Assembly: GCA_050084985.1 (NCBI GenBank)
Contig: JBITNC010000001.1
Location: 71,486,001 to 71,550,000, forward strand
Direction: 5' to 3'
Source: Nageia nagi
Taxonomy: Eukaryota; Pinophyta
Length of the DNA: 64,000 nucleotides
The position numbers and the translations under genes were made by a program. Below, one piece after another: positions 11,321 through 24,639 of this stretch (position 1 is the first letter of the stretch; every line of letters begins with the position of its first letter). Below the pieces are notes generated by a model. That model saw only the letters and a list, made by a program, of their open reading frames with translations, searched no databases and had not been told where the DNA came from.

Positions 11321-14300
11321 AAACATGTAGTTCTAGACATGGTAATGGAAGATAAAACTTTATGGCATATGTAATTATTTAAATTTCAAAGAAGAAATGA
11401 GGCCATACCTAAACCTATAATAGTGAGCATGTCCAATATCTCATAGAGAGCATGATCCCCCTCACATCATTACTTCCCCCTCAATCCCCATAGTCTTTAG
11501 GGATTCCATCTCATCTTTCACTTCTTAAATGTGATGAGGCCTTGACATCGTTAGTTATGCCAAAATGTACCATTAAGAAGTTCAAGTATTATCTCTTAAT
11601 CTTACCACTTATTTTGTATCCTATTTATTATCAATCATTTATTCTAGGACTAGGACTTGCTCATTTTTCCTTGCAACCTCTATACTTTTACTTCTTAGGT
11701 TGGGTTATTCGTAAAAAATAAGGTGATCATTGCCACTTGGGAGTTGTAAAAGGTTTTTCATCCTAATAAAAGTAAAATTGTCAAAATAATCATCAAGTAT
11801 ATATGTGAATAAAAATCATATAAATATTCAAAATCCTCAAAAAATATTATTAATTAAAGTCTTATTACATGAATATATATGTGTGTGTGTGTATTTTTAT
11901 ATTTAAAAATTTTATACAAGTTCTAAAACAATTGTATATGATATTGTAGGTGGTTGATTGTACTTTACATACATCAAGCATAATGAGTCATTTGCATTGC
12001 ATCAATCCTCCACCAATCACTAGGAGAGGTTTTCATATTATAACTCCCTTATCCCATGGGAACTATCATCTCTTTGTATCTCATGGTCACCTTGTACATT
12101 TCCTAATGACCCTTTAGAAGACCCCATCCAAACCCCATAATTAGAGAAAAATTAGTTTAATCAGTTGCCTAAAGGTATACAACATCATATTTTATCCATG
12201 GCAACCTTAACCACTGTACTAATTAGGTTTGACCGTGCCTATGATGCTCTAAGGAATTCTAGCTAGATATTAATTTTTATTGATCACCAACCTTGTTGGG
12301 GAATGTGTGTAGTCTATGATATACTTGATGAAGAGCTACTTCAAAATCTCATTTGCATGTTCTCCAAATTTGATTTCATATGGAGGATTATGATTGATTC
12401 TTTTATTACCCCATTGGTAGTCAGATTTGTTAAATTGTATGGGCCATGTCTTCTACATTTTGAAGAAGATCTTTTTGATAAAGTCACCATAGCCCACCTC
12501 TTATCCATAAACATTTGATGTTGGGATTTCATGTTGTCTATATATGTCACCCATGATTTCACACAATGGGTCATTGATGATACCATTTGCACTTGCTATC
12601 ATTTCCATCCTTTCACTCATGATGACTTGTTACAAATTCTTACCCAATTAAAAAATCCTTAAAAATCAAATAATAAAACAAAAAATCAAAAAAAAAAAAA
12701 AAACACAAAAACACAAAAACATTAAAAAATTCAAAAAATCCAAAATAATATAAAATTGTAAAAATAAAAAATTATGTATATTTATGTATATATACTCAAA
12801 AGATATACTTCTAAAGCATCTTGGCTACTAGTTGTGCTTCCCTTATGATCATATCATTCCACTTTGTTCACTATGTTTAGTGTTTTTCCTTGAATGTCAT
12901 AATTACTAGATATCAACCATTATGAGGGAGGAAACTAATCAAGCTATATATATCCATACATTGTACATACATCCATATAATAATTCATTTATGCATATAG
13001 CTATATTTACGAATAAAGAAGAAGGTAATGAATACTATATCCATGTTTGGTTTTAGTTGAAAGATTCTATGTCAAAATTTCAAAAACATAGGATGATTAA
13101 AAAATATAGTTATGATACATGGTAGTGTAATAATAGACTCATACACTTCTCATATTAAAAATATTAAAACAATAAAGAATTGAATATTTCTTGAGTATGA
13201 ATTTGAGTATGATTCTTCTACCTTTTTGCTTCATCTCCAACCCAAGTTAAGATTAAAAAAGAAAAGAAAAGAAAAGAAGGATTAAAAAAAAAGGAAGAAA
13301 AAAGAAGAAAATAAAATAAAAGTACAGTTCTTGGGCCATTACGGTATCCTCTATCAGGGCTATGTATGTCTGACTAGAAATAGGGCTAGGTTGTAACAAA
13401 ATGAAGAGGTTAACCTTCACTAGGGCTATGGATGCTTTTTGGCAGTGAAGTCTATCTTACAAAAACATAATAAGAATCATTTATAATAATTTATAATCTT
13501 GAAGTATTCAATTTATGAATGTCTTGAGAAGGAAATGAACATCATTGCACACATGACTCTCTAGTAAACTTAAGTATATTATAAAAGCAAAAGATCAATT
13601 GATAAAACTAAGTATTGAAGGTATTATTCATCACACTCCTTTATTTATTAATATTCATTTATTCCATATCATTGTAGATAATAATTATTATTATTATAAA
13701 GCTTGATAAGTTGCCAAAGCATTAAAGTGGATGCCTAAATTATTATGTCATTCATAATTATCTTAGGTCATTAAGTTTTATACATTCTTGAAAACACTTT
13801 ACATTTTTATACCATGTATATTTATGTATTCATAATACATCCATACATCCATAAGTGTTTTGTAAATCTTGTATGTTTAATATCCATGCATCCACATCAT
13901 CTATGTTACCACATATATTTATATCAGTATATTATGTATAAAGTCATGTATAAAAGTAGCCAAGAAAATAGAAAATGATGCATTTGATTTTGTACTTTTA
14001 TAATCAAAATCTTATCCTATAATATAGCAATCCTATATAAACTAAATAGAAAAATAAGTATTACGATATTTAATTCATAAGAATGGGCATCAAATGCTAA
14101 GTTAAACATTTCATTAAAATATGAAATCAACTATTCATACTTTTTATATATATAAATCCTAATTCATGCATCTAAAAATATAAGTAATAACTATACATCA
14201 TAAAATATGATACCAAATATATCTAAAGAAGTATCATCAACATGCATATAAATTTATAGGCTATCATCATGTATATATGTTAAAAATAAAATGACCATCA

Positions 14301-14930
14301 CATAATTTATCCATCACATCCATCTAGAAAAACTAAGCATCATATCCATGATCTAAAAATAAATAAGGTCATCAACAAATAAGCCTATGACTAACATGTA
14401 TAAACATAAGAAATGATCATACCCTCCATTATCTCAAAAAATAAATAACATAGTCTATAAAATACCATAATTCTTACATGAAATATAACAAATGCATAAT
14501 CCAATCACTAGGGTATCCTCAAGAGCTACTATCCCCACCATCTATTAGACTACTAGCTCTACCCTATCTTAGATGGGTAGTACCCACTGAAATGTAGGAC
14601 TCGTAGCCTAAGTTGATCTATGTATCTTAGATGATCCCATTGGATACTATGGAAAAACCCCACTTATCTTGCTACAACTACATGATGCAGTAGGTCTAAC
14701 AACCCTACCCTATGTGCTAGCAATCCTTTATACTCCACTAGTTTCCTAGTTCACTAAAACATCCATAGGAATATATGAAATGAGAGGGACTAAATATAGA
14801 ATGCTAGGAATATATGGTGGTACCCTGGTCAACCATGTTTGAATAATGGAAGAGTAGTAATCCCTCTACTAAAGAATACCTTGAATAAATACTAATGGTT
14901 GGCTAGTCCCCTTGTATATGTACTAACTCC
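11321..14930. other. Non-coding or unrecognised segment where integrase should be
   Basis: No HHCC or DDE integrase motif is visible on either strand. One + strand stretch at about 12195-12650 reads for more than 100 codons with two stops (RFDRAYDALRNSS, then DILDEELLQNLICMF), but I do not recognise it. A-rich runs lie at 12660-12770, a purine-only tract at 13252-13322 (AAAAGAAAAGAAAAGAAAAG type), and short TG repeats at 11880-11892. The phrase AGGGCTATGNATG recurs at 13356 and 13423. The segment may be element spacer, a later insertion, or both. Confidence 0.35.
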
Positions 14931-16460
14931 TCTAACTTATGAAGAAGCTCGTGCCTTATCCCTCTCTTGATGATATCTATCTCTCTTAGCTTGATAATGG
15001 TACATGCAAGCATTGAGTTGGGACACCTAATACCTCAACTCATAGATATCACCTAAGAGTACATCAACATTGGGTACCTATGGAGGAGGAGCTTGAACTC
15101 CTCTCACGTCTCTAGCTACTATACCTACCTCAACCTCATCACCCTAACTAGCTATGTCTTATGGCTCATTAATCATCTGCTCCTTAAATTGCTCCCCTAT
15201 AGGTTCATCCTCAGCTATCTCTTTGGTATCAATTGCTACCTTTAGCTCATAAAATTGCTAACATACATGATGACCAACCTCCTCTTTAGCTTCCCCCTCT
15301 ATCTCAACCTACCACCATGCTAGGAACTCCTTAGTGGATCCTACATCATCAACCTTAGAATCCTCAACTAAGGGCTCCTCTTGTGTTGGGTCAAGCTTTG
15401 CATACATGATTCATTAAATGCCCTCAACAAGTACCTCACCCTCCTTAAAGAATTATATAGGAGTAGGTGAAATGTACTACATGAGATAATATTGGCATCA
15501 TACATGCTCAAAGTAAAAGTACTCCAAGAAATCCATCCTCCTCCTACTAAGAACTCTCACTTGTATGATACTGATAAGTTGGGTAGCAATCTCATCCCAG
15601 TCTAGATAGGAATGGTATGGTCTAAATCTCACTTGATCAAGCACTAGGTGTGATAACAAATGCTAATAATATGCCACATCATTGTGAATACCATCAACTA
15701 AGCATGAATAAAATTTTTCTCTCCATCATAAGATACCAGTTGGATATGTAAAATGAATCTCAAAGCTAGGAACTGTAAGTCCATGAGGGTGAGACACATG
15801 GATATGCTTGTACATCCAAGCCTACAAAGTGATAGTAATTAATAGATATGACCTATCACCCAAAGAATAAAAGAAAAAATCTATGTATATCTATGCTAGG
15901 AGAGTAGGAGCCCAAGCATAAATAGTGCCATGCTTAAGCATATCAACCACTACATGTAATAATAACCAAGGGAATCGGTTGCTACCCATGTTTGAAAGTG
16001 TGTAACATTGGATGAGGCTCATCAAGTAAGAGGCTATCAGAAGTCCTACTAATCATTATTTTAGTACTTGAAGTATAGGAATCCACCTAAAAATATGTCA
16101 CCTAACACTCTATCAACTTCATTTACTCCATAAATAGCAATAATATTGAGGTGCACTAACTCTCAATCTATAGCATGATGGATTTGCTACCCCTGAATTT
16201 GTAGATGATACAAAAAATGGATTCCCTCCACTATAATAGTCATCTATTTTATGGGAATATGGAAAGTACCAATCAAAGAGTCCCATCTCTCCAACTAGAA
16301 TGCCAATAATGGGTAATCCCAATGAATACAACTCATATAGGGCCCCACTATGAAACCCACACTATATAGGAAAGTGTGGTCCATAGCCATCAATATGTTG
16401 TGACCCTTGAAAAGAATCTTAGGGTATCATCCATGTGGCTCAAATATCTCTAAGACCTAA
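14930..16460 (-). pseudogene. Antisense plant mobile domain (PMD) gene remnant in old Tat element
   Basis: Reading the - strand gives LGLPIIGILVGE (near 16310), LLIASYLMSLIQ (near 16030) and the diagnostic core HGTIYAWAPTLLA, RSYLLITITL, AWMYKHIHVSHP (about 15930-15790). RPYHSYLDWDE follows near 15600, then an acidic linker and a C-terminal charged helix (RDRYHQERDKARASS, near 14970). The same order of PMD core, RPY...W-E box, acidic linker and coiled coil is present in the intact-looking gene at 50694-52899. The frame is broken by many stops. The gene is antisense to gag-pol and sits before the 3' LTR, as reported for additional ORFs of some Tat elements. Confidence 0.7.
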
Positions 16461-18161
16461 TACATTAGTATAAAAAAGTTAACTTAGCATGGTTGTAAAA
16501 AAAAACTTACTCTAAGTAAAATCATCGATGATCAAGGCTAATGTTTGTAGAATCACTAGTGATTGATTAGATCATCAATGTTTTTGTAAACCCTCAATCT
16601 TGGTTGAAGATTATAGCCAAAGGTTTTGAAAAGATTCAAAATCCTATAAAAATTAAAAAAATTTACAAAACTAAATAGTTTAAAATGATTCAAAAATGAT
16701 TTATATCATTCCTATAATTTTTATTTTGTTATTTAATGATTAAAAATAATGCAATAAGTAAAAAATTAAAAAGGGGTTTTGAAAACCTACATCTTCCCAC
16801 ATTGGTCTCTTACATGACATTGAACATCCTCATGGTGACATCCTAGCTCCAATCAATGGCAAGAAAGGTAAATGTAGGGTCAAAATGTAGCTTATGGGTT
16901 AGGGAGGTAATAGAGCTCTAACCTGGCACAAAAGATAAATAAGAAAGTGATAGCAAAGCTTTTTCTTTTTATTAACCTATGCAATCAAATGCTAGTGAAT
17001 TTATATCATGCATTAGCAATCCATAAGGATCATTGACATTCTAAAAAGTATCATCAATAATAATAAAAAAAAGAGAGATATTAAGAGGATTTGGAAAATC
17101 AATATAAAAATTTCTCCTTCAATACAATGTTTTTTAGGTATTTTGACAAGATAAATGCTTAAGCTCCTTCTTGTGTGCTTACTAATGTTTTTTCATTAAA
17201 ATTGAAAAAATCTAAAATCTCATAAAGTTTTGAAATATATTAAAAAAATTTTAGGCCTATGATTAACTGTAAATATTAATGAGAAAATTTGAAATAAAAT
17301 AGAATAGTTAAAGGCATTTGTAATGTTCTTTATATCCTTTTATACAACTAACAATAATCAACCAATGGTGAAAATATAAAGAAAACCCAAGTTATGTTCC
17401 TAATCTAAAAATTAGTCTAGATTCCTAATGAACTAATCCAAAATTTGGATAAAACACTTGCACTAAAAAACTTCTCACATCAAAAATATCATTAAAAACA
17501 CCAAAATAATACAAAATAATTAAAAACCCTAAAAAATTAATATATTTTTAAAACCCTAAAAATTAAAAATTACATGTTGAAGACAAAATAGAAATAAGTT
17601 TTTTGCTTGTTAACTTGATATAAGCCAAAGGATTTGAAACAACCCAAAACTCTTGAGTAACTTTGAATTTGAAAAATGACCCTTCTTTTAATAGAGAAAA
17701 GAAGGATAGGTTTGGATATGATTAAAATTGTTAGATGAACTTTTATGCAAGATCATCAAGTAACCCACCTACTAAGACAAAAGTAGAATGATCAAAGCTT
17801 TGTATTTGCAAGGGAGCTTCTTTATCACATGCTAGCTATGGCATACACCTGATGACTAAGACTCCCTCCATATCCAACCAACGTAACACAATAGCATAGT
17901 GATAATTACCTAAGTTACATCTTGCATTACAATCCCTATTGCTTTCAAAATGTGTCAAAATCAAAAGAACAAAAAATAAATTTATTAATAATACATTCAC
18001 TCAAATTCAGCTTATTCATAGAGAATAAGCTAATTCAAATTCTTGATCCAAGGTTAAGAACACAAGTCCAAAAACCTGATTGCACCCCCTCTCAGATAGG
18101 CTTGATTTTTTGAAATAATCCCCACCTATCAAATGTTGGGTATTTCAGAAAAGGGACAAAA
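16461..18161 (+). repeat. 3' untranslated region before LTR 2
   Basis: From 16655 on this matches 343-1853 collinearly and ends in the purine-rich tract AGAAAAGGGACAAAA before the LTR. It holds no gene. If the antisense PMD gene had its own promoter, that promoter would lie near 16460-16650, but decay prevents recognition. Confidence 0.55.
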
Positions 18162-19050
18162 TGTAAACATCTAAAAATGACTCCTCTTTTGATAAATGAA
18201 AGAATGGAATAGAAATTTTAAAAAATAATAAAGTTTGTTAAACCCTTCTAGTTGCTGGTGACCCAATACAATCATCGGTGACCCAATCCAATTGTCAACA
18301 TTTGACACACAATCACCAATGATCTTGTAAATAGAAAAATCAAAGAAAAAATAGAAAATTTTGGATGTCCAAGGAAACAAACTAGTAGATCTTGGATGAC
18401 TTATCCTTGGTCCTACAACCTCCCCACATGGATAAACGCTATGATAAGGCTAGATGAGCTTTTTTATCCAATCCTTGACTCTAAAATAGCAACTTTGTCC
18501 ATCCCAAAATTCTATAAATTAAGCCTTATCCTAAGTAGAAAAGGATCCAAGTTTTATGCAATGATACTCTGCTAAAATACATTCAAACTTGTAGTGAGTA
18601 ATTACATTACATGTTTTCCATGCTTTCATACTTGTATTACATTATACTTTCATGCATTTTTAACCATGTGAATAGGTATGTTTGATATGTTTCTTGTTTG
18701 CATGTGTGCAAGATTTGCAAATGCATGGTAACTGGTTTGAATAGAAGAAAGCCAAAGAACTACTGAGAAACCAAATATCATCACCAACATTTTCTTGTAG
18801 GTTTTGGGGACACTATTGAAGGCTTGCATACATCAATACACTCATTCAAAGGAGGCCCAAGGGAGCCTATATCTCCCTTCATAAACAAAAATCCCTTACT
18901 GTATAAGGAACTATTATACATCACAAATCGACATGAGATTTTTCATTGTAAATTGATTATTGAGGTCTATTCAAAATTCAATAAAAAAATTGTTGTTGGT
19001 TGTAACATGCTTTATTTTATTTACTGCTAGGGTTATATTTTGGGTAAACA
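18162..19050 (+). repeat. LTR 2 of old Tat-type element (889 bp)
   Basis: Starts TGTAAACATCTAAAAATGA and ends GGGTAAACA. It has the same length as LTR 1, with many point differences (roughly 15-20% by eye), so the insertion is old. The TATA-like box TATAAATTA is at 18513-18521. Immediately after 19050 the sequence switches to the truncated minus-strand element. Confidence 0.75.
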
Positions 19051-19440
19051 CTATGATCAACTTGGTTTCTCAAGACACTATGTTACTATGTATTTACTGA
19101 TAAGAGTGCCCCTTCCTTACAAAGGAGGCCAATGATATGAATAATAATATGAAAATGAAATACCATATTATTATATTTTTTGTAAACATCATTTGATAAG
19201 AAATCTTTTATAGAATGGAATGAAAGTAAAGAAACAAAATACTTTTTTTATCATTTTATCATGATTGTGAAGGAATAATCAACTTTTGTACATTCATGAC
19301 CATTTAAACCTAATAATGTCACTATGAATACAACAACATTGCTGGACTATTGCTTTAATTTCTTGAAATGTTAGTTTGAGAAAATGAAGAAATGCACATA
19401 TTTATGAAAAAGATCAAACATAAAACATTTTTACATGCAT
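19051..19440 (-). other. Post-integrase tail of the minus-strand Tat element, truncated
   Basis: No open frame. On the - strand a decayed C-terminal integrase-type string (KFKPNWICPHIV, near 19530) leads into this AT-rich stretch. The 3' part and 3' LTR of the element are missing: its sequence ends at the junction with LTR 2 at 19050. Confidence 0.35.
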
Positions 19441-20905
19441 AATATTAATTATATTATGTTCTTCTTTACCTCAAATTATAGATAATTTATAGTCATATTT
19501 TTTGTAATTTGGAATGACAATGTGAGGACATATCCAATTAGGTTTGAACTTACCTTTGTTTTCATTTTCTAGAGTTTTAGTGTTGGCAAGGTTTTCTTGT
19601 AAGACTAGGTTACCAACTTTGAACTCTTTATGCTTGATCTTTTTGCTATAGGAATTTTGGATTTGAGAATCACAAACATGAAGGTGTTCTATACCATTAA
19701 CTTGTTTCTCATATAGGACTTATAGCTAGGCTAATCTAGCTTTTCTTTTATCCTCATTAAGTAGGAGGCCATCTAGTGAAACATAGAGAGATGGGATTTC
19801 TAACTCAAGGGGAACTATTCCTTCATCACCATACATCAAGGAGAAAGGATTTTCCCCTATGAAAGTCCTTATACTTGTTCTATAGGACCATAAATCATAA
19901 GGGAGTTGTTCATGCCAATGTTTACCATGGTTTGCAACAATTTTGGATAAGATTCTCTTAATGACCTTGTTAGAGGCTTGAACTTGACCATTACCTTGAG
20001 GATAATATGGGGTAAATAATTTTTTTTCAATATGATATTTAGCAAAAAATTTCTTAACTTCATTACGTTTAAAGCTAGGACCATTATCCATGAACAATTT
20101 AGAAGGCACACCATATCTAAAACTGATAAACTCAATAAGAAAATCAACAATCTTACCTCCTTTTGTAGATTTCATGGATATAGCCTCTACCCATTTTATG
20201 AAGTATTCTATACTTTTATTGATAAATGTATGGACATCTCTTTAAATAAGGTTAATTTTACCAATAAAATCAAGTGCCCAAATAGAAAGAGACAGAGGAG
20301 ATATAATAGAATACAAAGCATGATAAGGAGAAGGTTGAAGACTAGAATTCTTTTGACATTGTTCACATTTCTTGATATGAAATTTATAATATTCAAGAAT
20401 AATAGGCTGATAATAGCCTAGTTTAAACAACTTTTGATAAATAAATTTAGCACTAAAGTATCCACCACATTCATCATCATGAGATTGATTAAGGGCCATG
20501 TCTACTTCATGTCTCATTAAATATCTAAGAAGAGCACCATCAAAAGACCTTAAATACAACAAATCATCTATGATGACATACTTGGTAGCTATATTTTTAA
20601 GTATAATTCTATAATTATGATCAAAAGTAATAGGAACAACACTATCTTTAAGATAATTTAAAATATATTGATAACACTCACACACATTGATACAAGTAGT
20701 AGAATAATAATGATCCTTAACAAAATCCTCAGTAACATATTCATGAGAAGGCTTACCTATATTTTTGATTGTAAGGATAGTCTCTTCATATTCTATGTTA
20801 ATGGGAGTGACACTAGCCATTGCATCAATATACTTGTTACTATCTCTTGGAATGTTGTCAATTTCATACTCACTAAAGGAGATGAGGAGATTCTCTACCA
20901 TTTCC
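19440..20905 (-). pseudogene. pol: Integrase of minus-strand Tat-type element, broken
   Basis: The - strand frame at 20901-20242 starts in the RNase H tail (IPRDSNKYIDAMAS) and enters the integrase zinc region with SHDDECGGYFSAKF and KKCEQCQ. The second His of the HHCC set is Tyr. The catalytic core starts at WALDFIGKI (first Asp kept). It continues in the frame 20175-19726 with LFMDNGPSFK (second Asp kept) and YYPQGNGQVQASNK, where the catalytic Glu is Gln. Integrase joins the cDNA to the host chromosome. The Glu loss, zinc-finger change and stop at the frame junction make this copy inactive. Confidence 0.8.
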
Positions 20906-21260
20906 TTGTATGGTTACAACTTGGAATCTTTGGTGTTGTATATGTTGGACACTTGCTTCATAATTAATTAAAAATCACCAAAAATTTTGATCCTTTTTAC
21001 TTTTAGAATTATTGCATCTTTTATACCTAAAATCATAGCCTCATATTCTGCCATGTTGCTAATATAATCAAAAATTAAATGATAATACATGATGATAATA
21101 TCACTATGAGGAATGATGAGAATAATTCCTACCCTTTCTATGTGAATATGCTTATAACCATAGAATAATAAGGTACACTCATCATTTCTCATAATACCAA
21201 TAATAACTTGTGGGAACTCAAGCTCAAGAATGGAGCAAAAATACAAAAGTGCAGTGGTGG
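20800..21260 (-). pseudogene. pol: Archaeal-type RNase H of minus-strand Tat element
   Basis: The - strand frame 21246-20968 reads CTLLFYGYKHIHIERVGIILI, then NMAEYEAMILGIKDA and KRIKIFGDF. This is the second RNase H of Tat elements. As in the + strand element, the first catalytic Asp is Tyr (FYGY), while the Glu and the later Asp (GDF) are kept. The domain runs on past a stop into the tail preceding integrase. Confidence 0.7.
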
Positions 21261-21299
21261 TGCTAGGTTTAGGGTTATTCTAGTCATCCACTTCATCAA

Positions 21300-22610
21300 T
21301 AAATTTTTTCTATGTGATGGATACTTTGATTCATGGGTGTTTTGTAATGAAATATATTATAGTTTATCCCTTTATCAACTTCTAAGTGAAAAATACCAAA
21401 AACAATTTGAAGAAACATTACCCATTTTGCAACCCTTCTGGATAGGTAATATTTAGGCATGAGATATCTAAGAGGATCAGCCTAAGCTATGACATAACTT
21501 ATATTTCTAAGCATGTAATGTATTAAATTTTTTGTTGAGAATACTATATCAAAATGCATCTTTTCAATTGGAGTATACCTTATCTTATAATCAAATAAAG
21601 TCTTATTGATATAGTAGATTGATCTTTACATGTTATTATCATCCTTTTGAGCTAAAATTGCCATTAATGCACTCATTGTTGTTGAAACATAAAGTAACAA
21701 ACTCTTTTCTGAATTATAAGGGGATAAGAATGGAGAATTAGTAAGGTACCTTTTTATGTTATCTAAATCCTTTTCACATTTTTTATCCCAAATGAATTTC
21801 TCAACTTTCTTCAACAAATGAGAAAATGGGGAAGTCATATCTACTAGCTAGGCAATGAAACTTTTGACTACTTGAACTTTTCCTTGAATACTTCTCAACT
21901 CTTTCAATTTATTAGGAGGAGGAAAATCAATAATGGATAAAACTTTCTTGGGATCCACCTCTATACCTCTTCTTAACATAATGAAACTAAGCAATTTACT
22001 TGATGAGACTACAAATGCACACTTCTAAGGTTTTAAATTCAACTTATATTCTCTAATTCTTTAGAAAATATTTTTCAAAACTGAAATATGATAATATTTG
22101 GTTGTATATTTGGCTAGTATGTCATTAACATATACCTCAACACTATCATGGATCATATCATGGAACATAGTTACCAAGGCCCTTTGATAACTTGCACTTG
22201 CATTATTTAGACCAAAAGCCATGACTAACTAACAAAATGTGCACCAAGGAGTAAAAAAAGTTTTCTTATGTTGGTACTCCTTATTTATCCTAATTTGATT
22301 GTAGCTAAAAAATCCATCATGAAAGATAAAATTTCATGTCCTGCTATTCAATCTACAATCATATTAATGTTAGGTAAAGGAAAGGCATTTTTAGGAAATG
22401 CCTTTTTGATATTCCTAAAATATATACAATATCTTATTTCACTATTAGGCTTAGCTATAGGTGTAATGTTAGAAATATATAAAGAATAATTGATAGCAAT
22501 ATACTTTTCAATTTCCTTTTTAATAACAAGGGCTACCATAGGATGCATATTTTTAGGATTTTGTTAGATTGACAACTAGGTTATGAGTAACAAAATTAGG
22601 AATAAGACCA
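21300..22610 (-). pseudogene. pol: Reverse transcriptase and first RNase H of minus-strand Tat element
   Basis: RT begins near 22600 on the - strand (frame 22548-22348: VIKKEIEKYIAINYSLYIS, IRYCIYFRNIKKAFPK). The active site near 22120 reads VYVNDILA, so the YVDD box has Asn for its first Asp. LLSFIMLRRGIEVDPKK (near 22000) and the connection (frame 21838-21626: FIWDKKCEKDL, SLLLYVSTTMSALMAILAQ) follow. The ordinary RNase H then reads RSIYYI near 21600 and ADPLRYLM near 21460. Stops break it repeatedly. Order and orientation match a complete Tat pol. Confidence 0.75.
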
Positions 22611-23800
22611 GGTATATCAGAATAAGATGAAGCAAAAATATCAAAAAACTCTTTTAATAGTAGTTGATACCTTTCCTTCTATTATTTCTTCACTAAGATA
22701 GGATATTTTATCACTTAGTTGGGGAAGCATAGTCAATGTCCCTAGTACTGCATACAAATTTAGCCATAAGAGATGAAAATAATAGAGTAGTGATGCTAGA
22801 AACCCAACATCATTATCCCATTAAAATATGGGATGACTATCTATGAAATATATACTATTTAGACCTATGATTGACTTAACAAAAATGAACAAAAAATAAA
22901 CTAAAAATAAATAAAATAAGAGCAAGCTGAGGCTGTAACCTGTAATGTTTATATCATTTATGTAGACCTCCTCACAAAAATATACCTCATGTTTCATGAA
23001 CCATGTTGCAATCCTCTTTTTATTATATTTAGGGAACTCACTTTGTACCCCTAGCTTTTCAAGGATACATCATCATTTATGAAGATGTCCACTTGGATTG
23101 GAGGTTGAAGTCATGAGAGGTAAGAATGGATCTGCATAATAAGCCTATAACTCCTTGCTTGAACCATGCATCATGACAAAATGCAACCAATCATCAAATA
23201 TATCCTTGGTGCTACCTTGATTACTGCTATCAACATGTTGAATGACTCATCTAATCCAACATGAAGATAAACTAGGGGTAGACTCATTGAATCCAACATC
23301 AGTTATTCTCTTATGTTGACCCTCATTCATATAAGGATTTATGATACCCTGCTCATTCTTACCTAATTATTTTTCACCATACTAATATTTTTGTATATAT
23401 TCATTATCAAAAGTAGAATCGATGCTATTGAAATATATACTTACCTAACTTAGTAATTTTTGGCAAAATAGGAGCTATATCTTCATTGTTGGATACACTT
23501 TTTTCTTCATGTTCTTGATATAGGACATGAAAATCTTCAACAAGATCATTGTTTTGCTCAATAATGGAGTGGTGGTGCTAAGTTTCAAGCTCCTCTAGGT
23601 GGTAGCGCTACGTTTCTAGGATAGAGAGTGGTTTTCCAAGCTCCCTAAAATTCTCCCAAATGTCTATCTCTAGGATTTTGTACACTCTAATGCTTACCTC
23701 TTATAGGGTGAAGATCATGCTAGGTTTTGGTGCATATTCCTCACTTTCCATAAAATTATGAGGGATCCAAAACCTCTTAGCTTCTTGACACACATTTGTA
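22611..23800 (-). other. PR-RT linker of minus-strand Tat element
   Basis: No domain is recognisable. It corresponds in position to the 7761-9490 linker of the + strand element. Two copies of a short GGTGGYGCTA-type dyad phrase lie at 23570-23640 and a decayed one at 22790-22815. On the - strand the read-through includes IIEQNND and LEELE strings, so part of it was once coding. Confidence 0.35.
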
Positions 23801-24415
23801 GAATTATCTTTTGCATGAAGTAACTTGTTTTCCTTTGTACATAAATTTAATCGATCGATGCAATTTGGAAGTAACAACCCTAATCTTATGAATCCATGAT
23901 CTACTAAGTGACAAACTATATGGCAATTTCACTTGAAAAATATAAACTTTTTGATGAACTATTTTACCACCTACTTCAATAAGCATAGATACATATCCAA
24001 TACATTCCTTTTTAGTATTATCAAATCCTTTTATGCTAATAGTGATTCTTTTTATTTTTGCATAAATGGAAGGAAATTATTTTTCAATAATTCAACTAAT
24101 CATACATTGATATTTGAACTAGTATCAATCAAATATTTTCTAATAGGAACACCATCAATGTTAACATGGATATGCAATCCTAGATTTTTCTCAATAATAT
24201 CTTCGCTAAGCAATTCACTCTCTTTAAAGGAAAGCATGTTACAAAATAAATTAGTATCAAAATTACCTACTAAATCAAAATATTTAGCAACAAAAATATC
24301 CACATCAACTTTAGTTTTCTTAAGTGCATCAAATAAAATATTTCTATGATCAATTAACAATTGCAAAAGTTTGAAAATACTTATCTTGGTATGAGTTACC
24401 TTTAGTTTCATAAGG
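23800..24415 (-). pseudogene. pol: Aspartic protease of minus-strand Tat element
   Basis: Frame 24411-24100 carries TKISIFKLLQLL, the plant gypsy lead-in, LGLHIHVNIDGVPI and the active-site string YLIDTSSNINV. The Gly of the D-T/S-G triad is replaced by Ser. After a stop, frame 23986-23804 continues with LPYSLSLSRSWIH, matching the LLLGRPWIH box near the end of such proteases. The domain would process Gag-Pol. It is broken here. Confidence 0.7.
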
Positions 24416-24639
24416 AGTTATTACATACTAGAATTGTGAGGGACCTTTGTTCATTATACTATAATGAAATTGATGTTTCCTTTATGTCTTCCTCTTCTAA
24501 TGGTTCTACATAATTCTTGGTTGAAACTAATATTTGTTGGGAGGGGTTCAACATCTTTTGAATCAACTGCATAGGCCTTAGACTATATCTTACCATCATA
24601 CAATAATTTATGTTATTATTTCCTCAAGATCATACATAC

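Noticed and set aside
343-19050. Reading 343-2742 and 16655-19050 as one pair of 2.4-kb LTRs
   Set aside because: The repeat has no TG start at 343 or 16655, whereas TGTAAACACCTAAAAA preceded by a purine tract begins at 1854 and 18162 and gives equal 889-bp LTRs.
20032-20421. Plus-strand frames over the integrase region
   Set aside because: Shadows of the minus-strand integrase, which shows real motifs.
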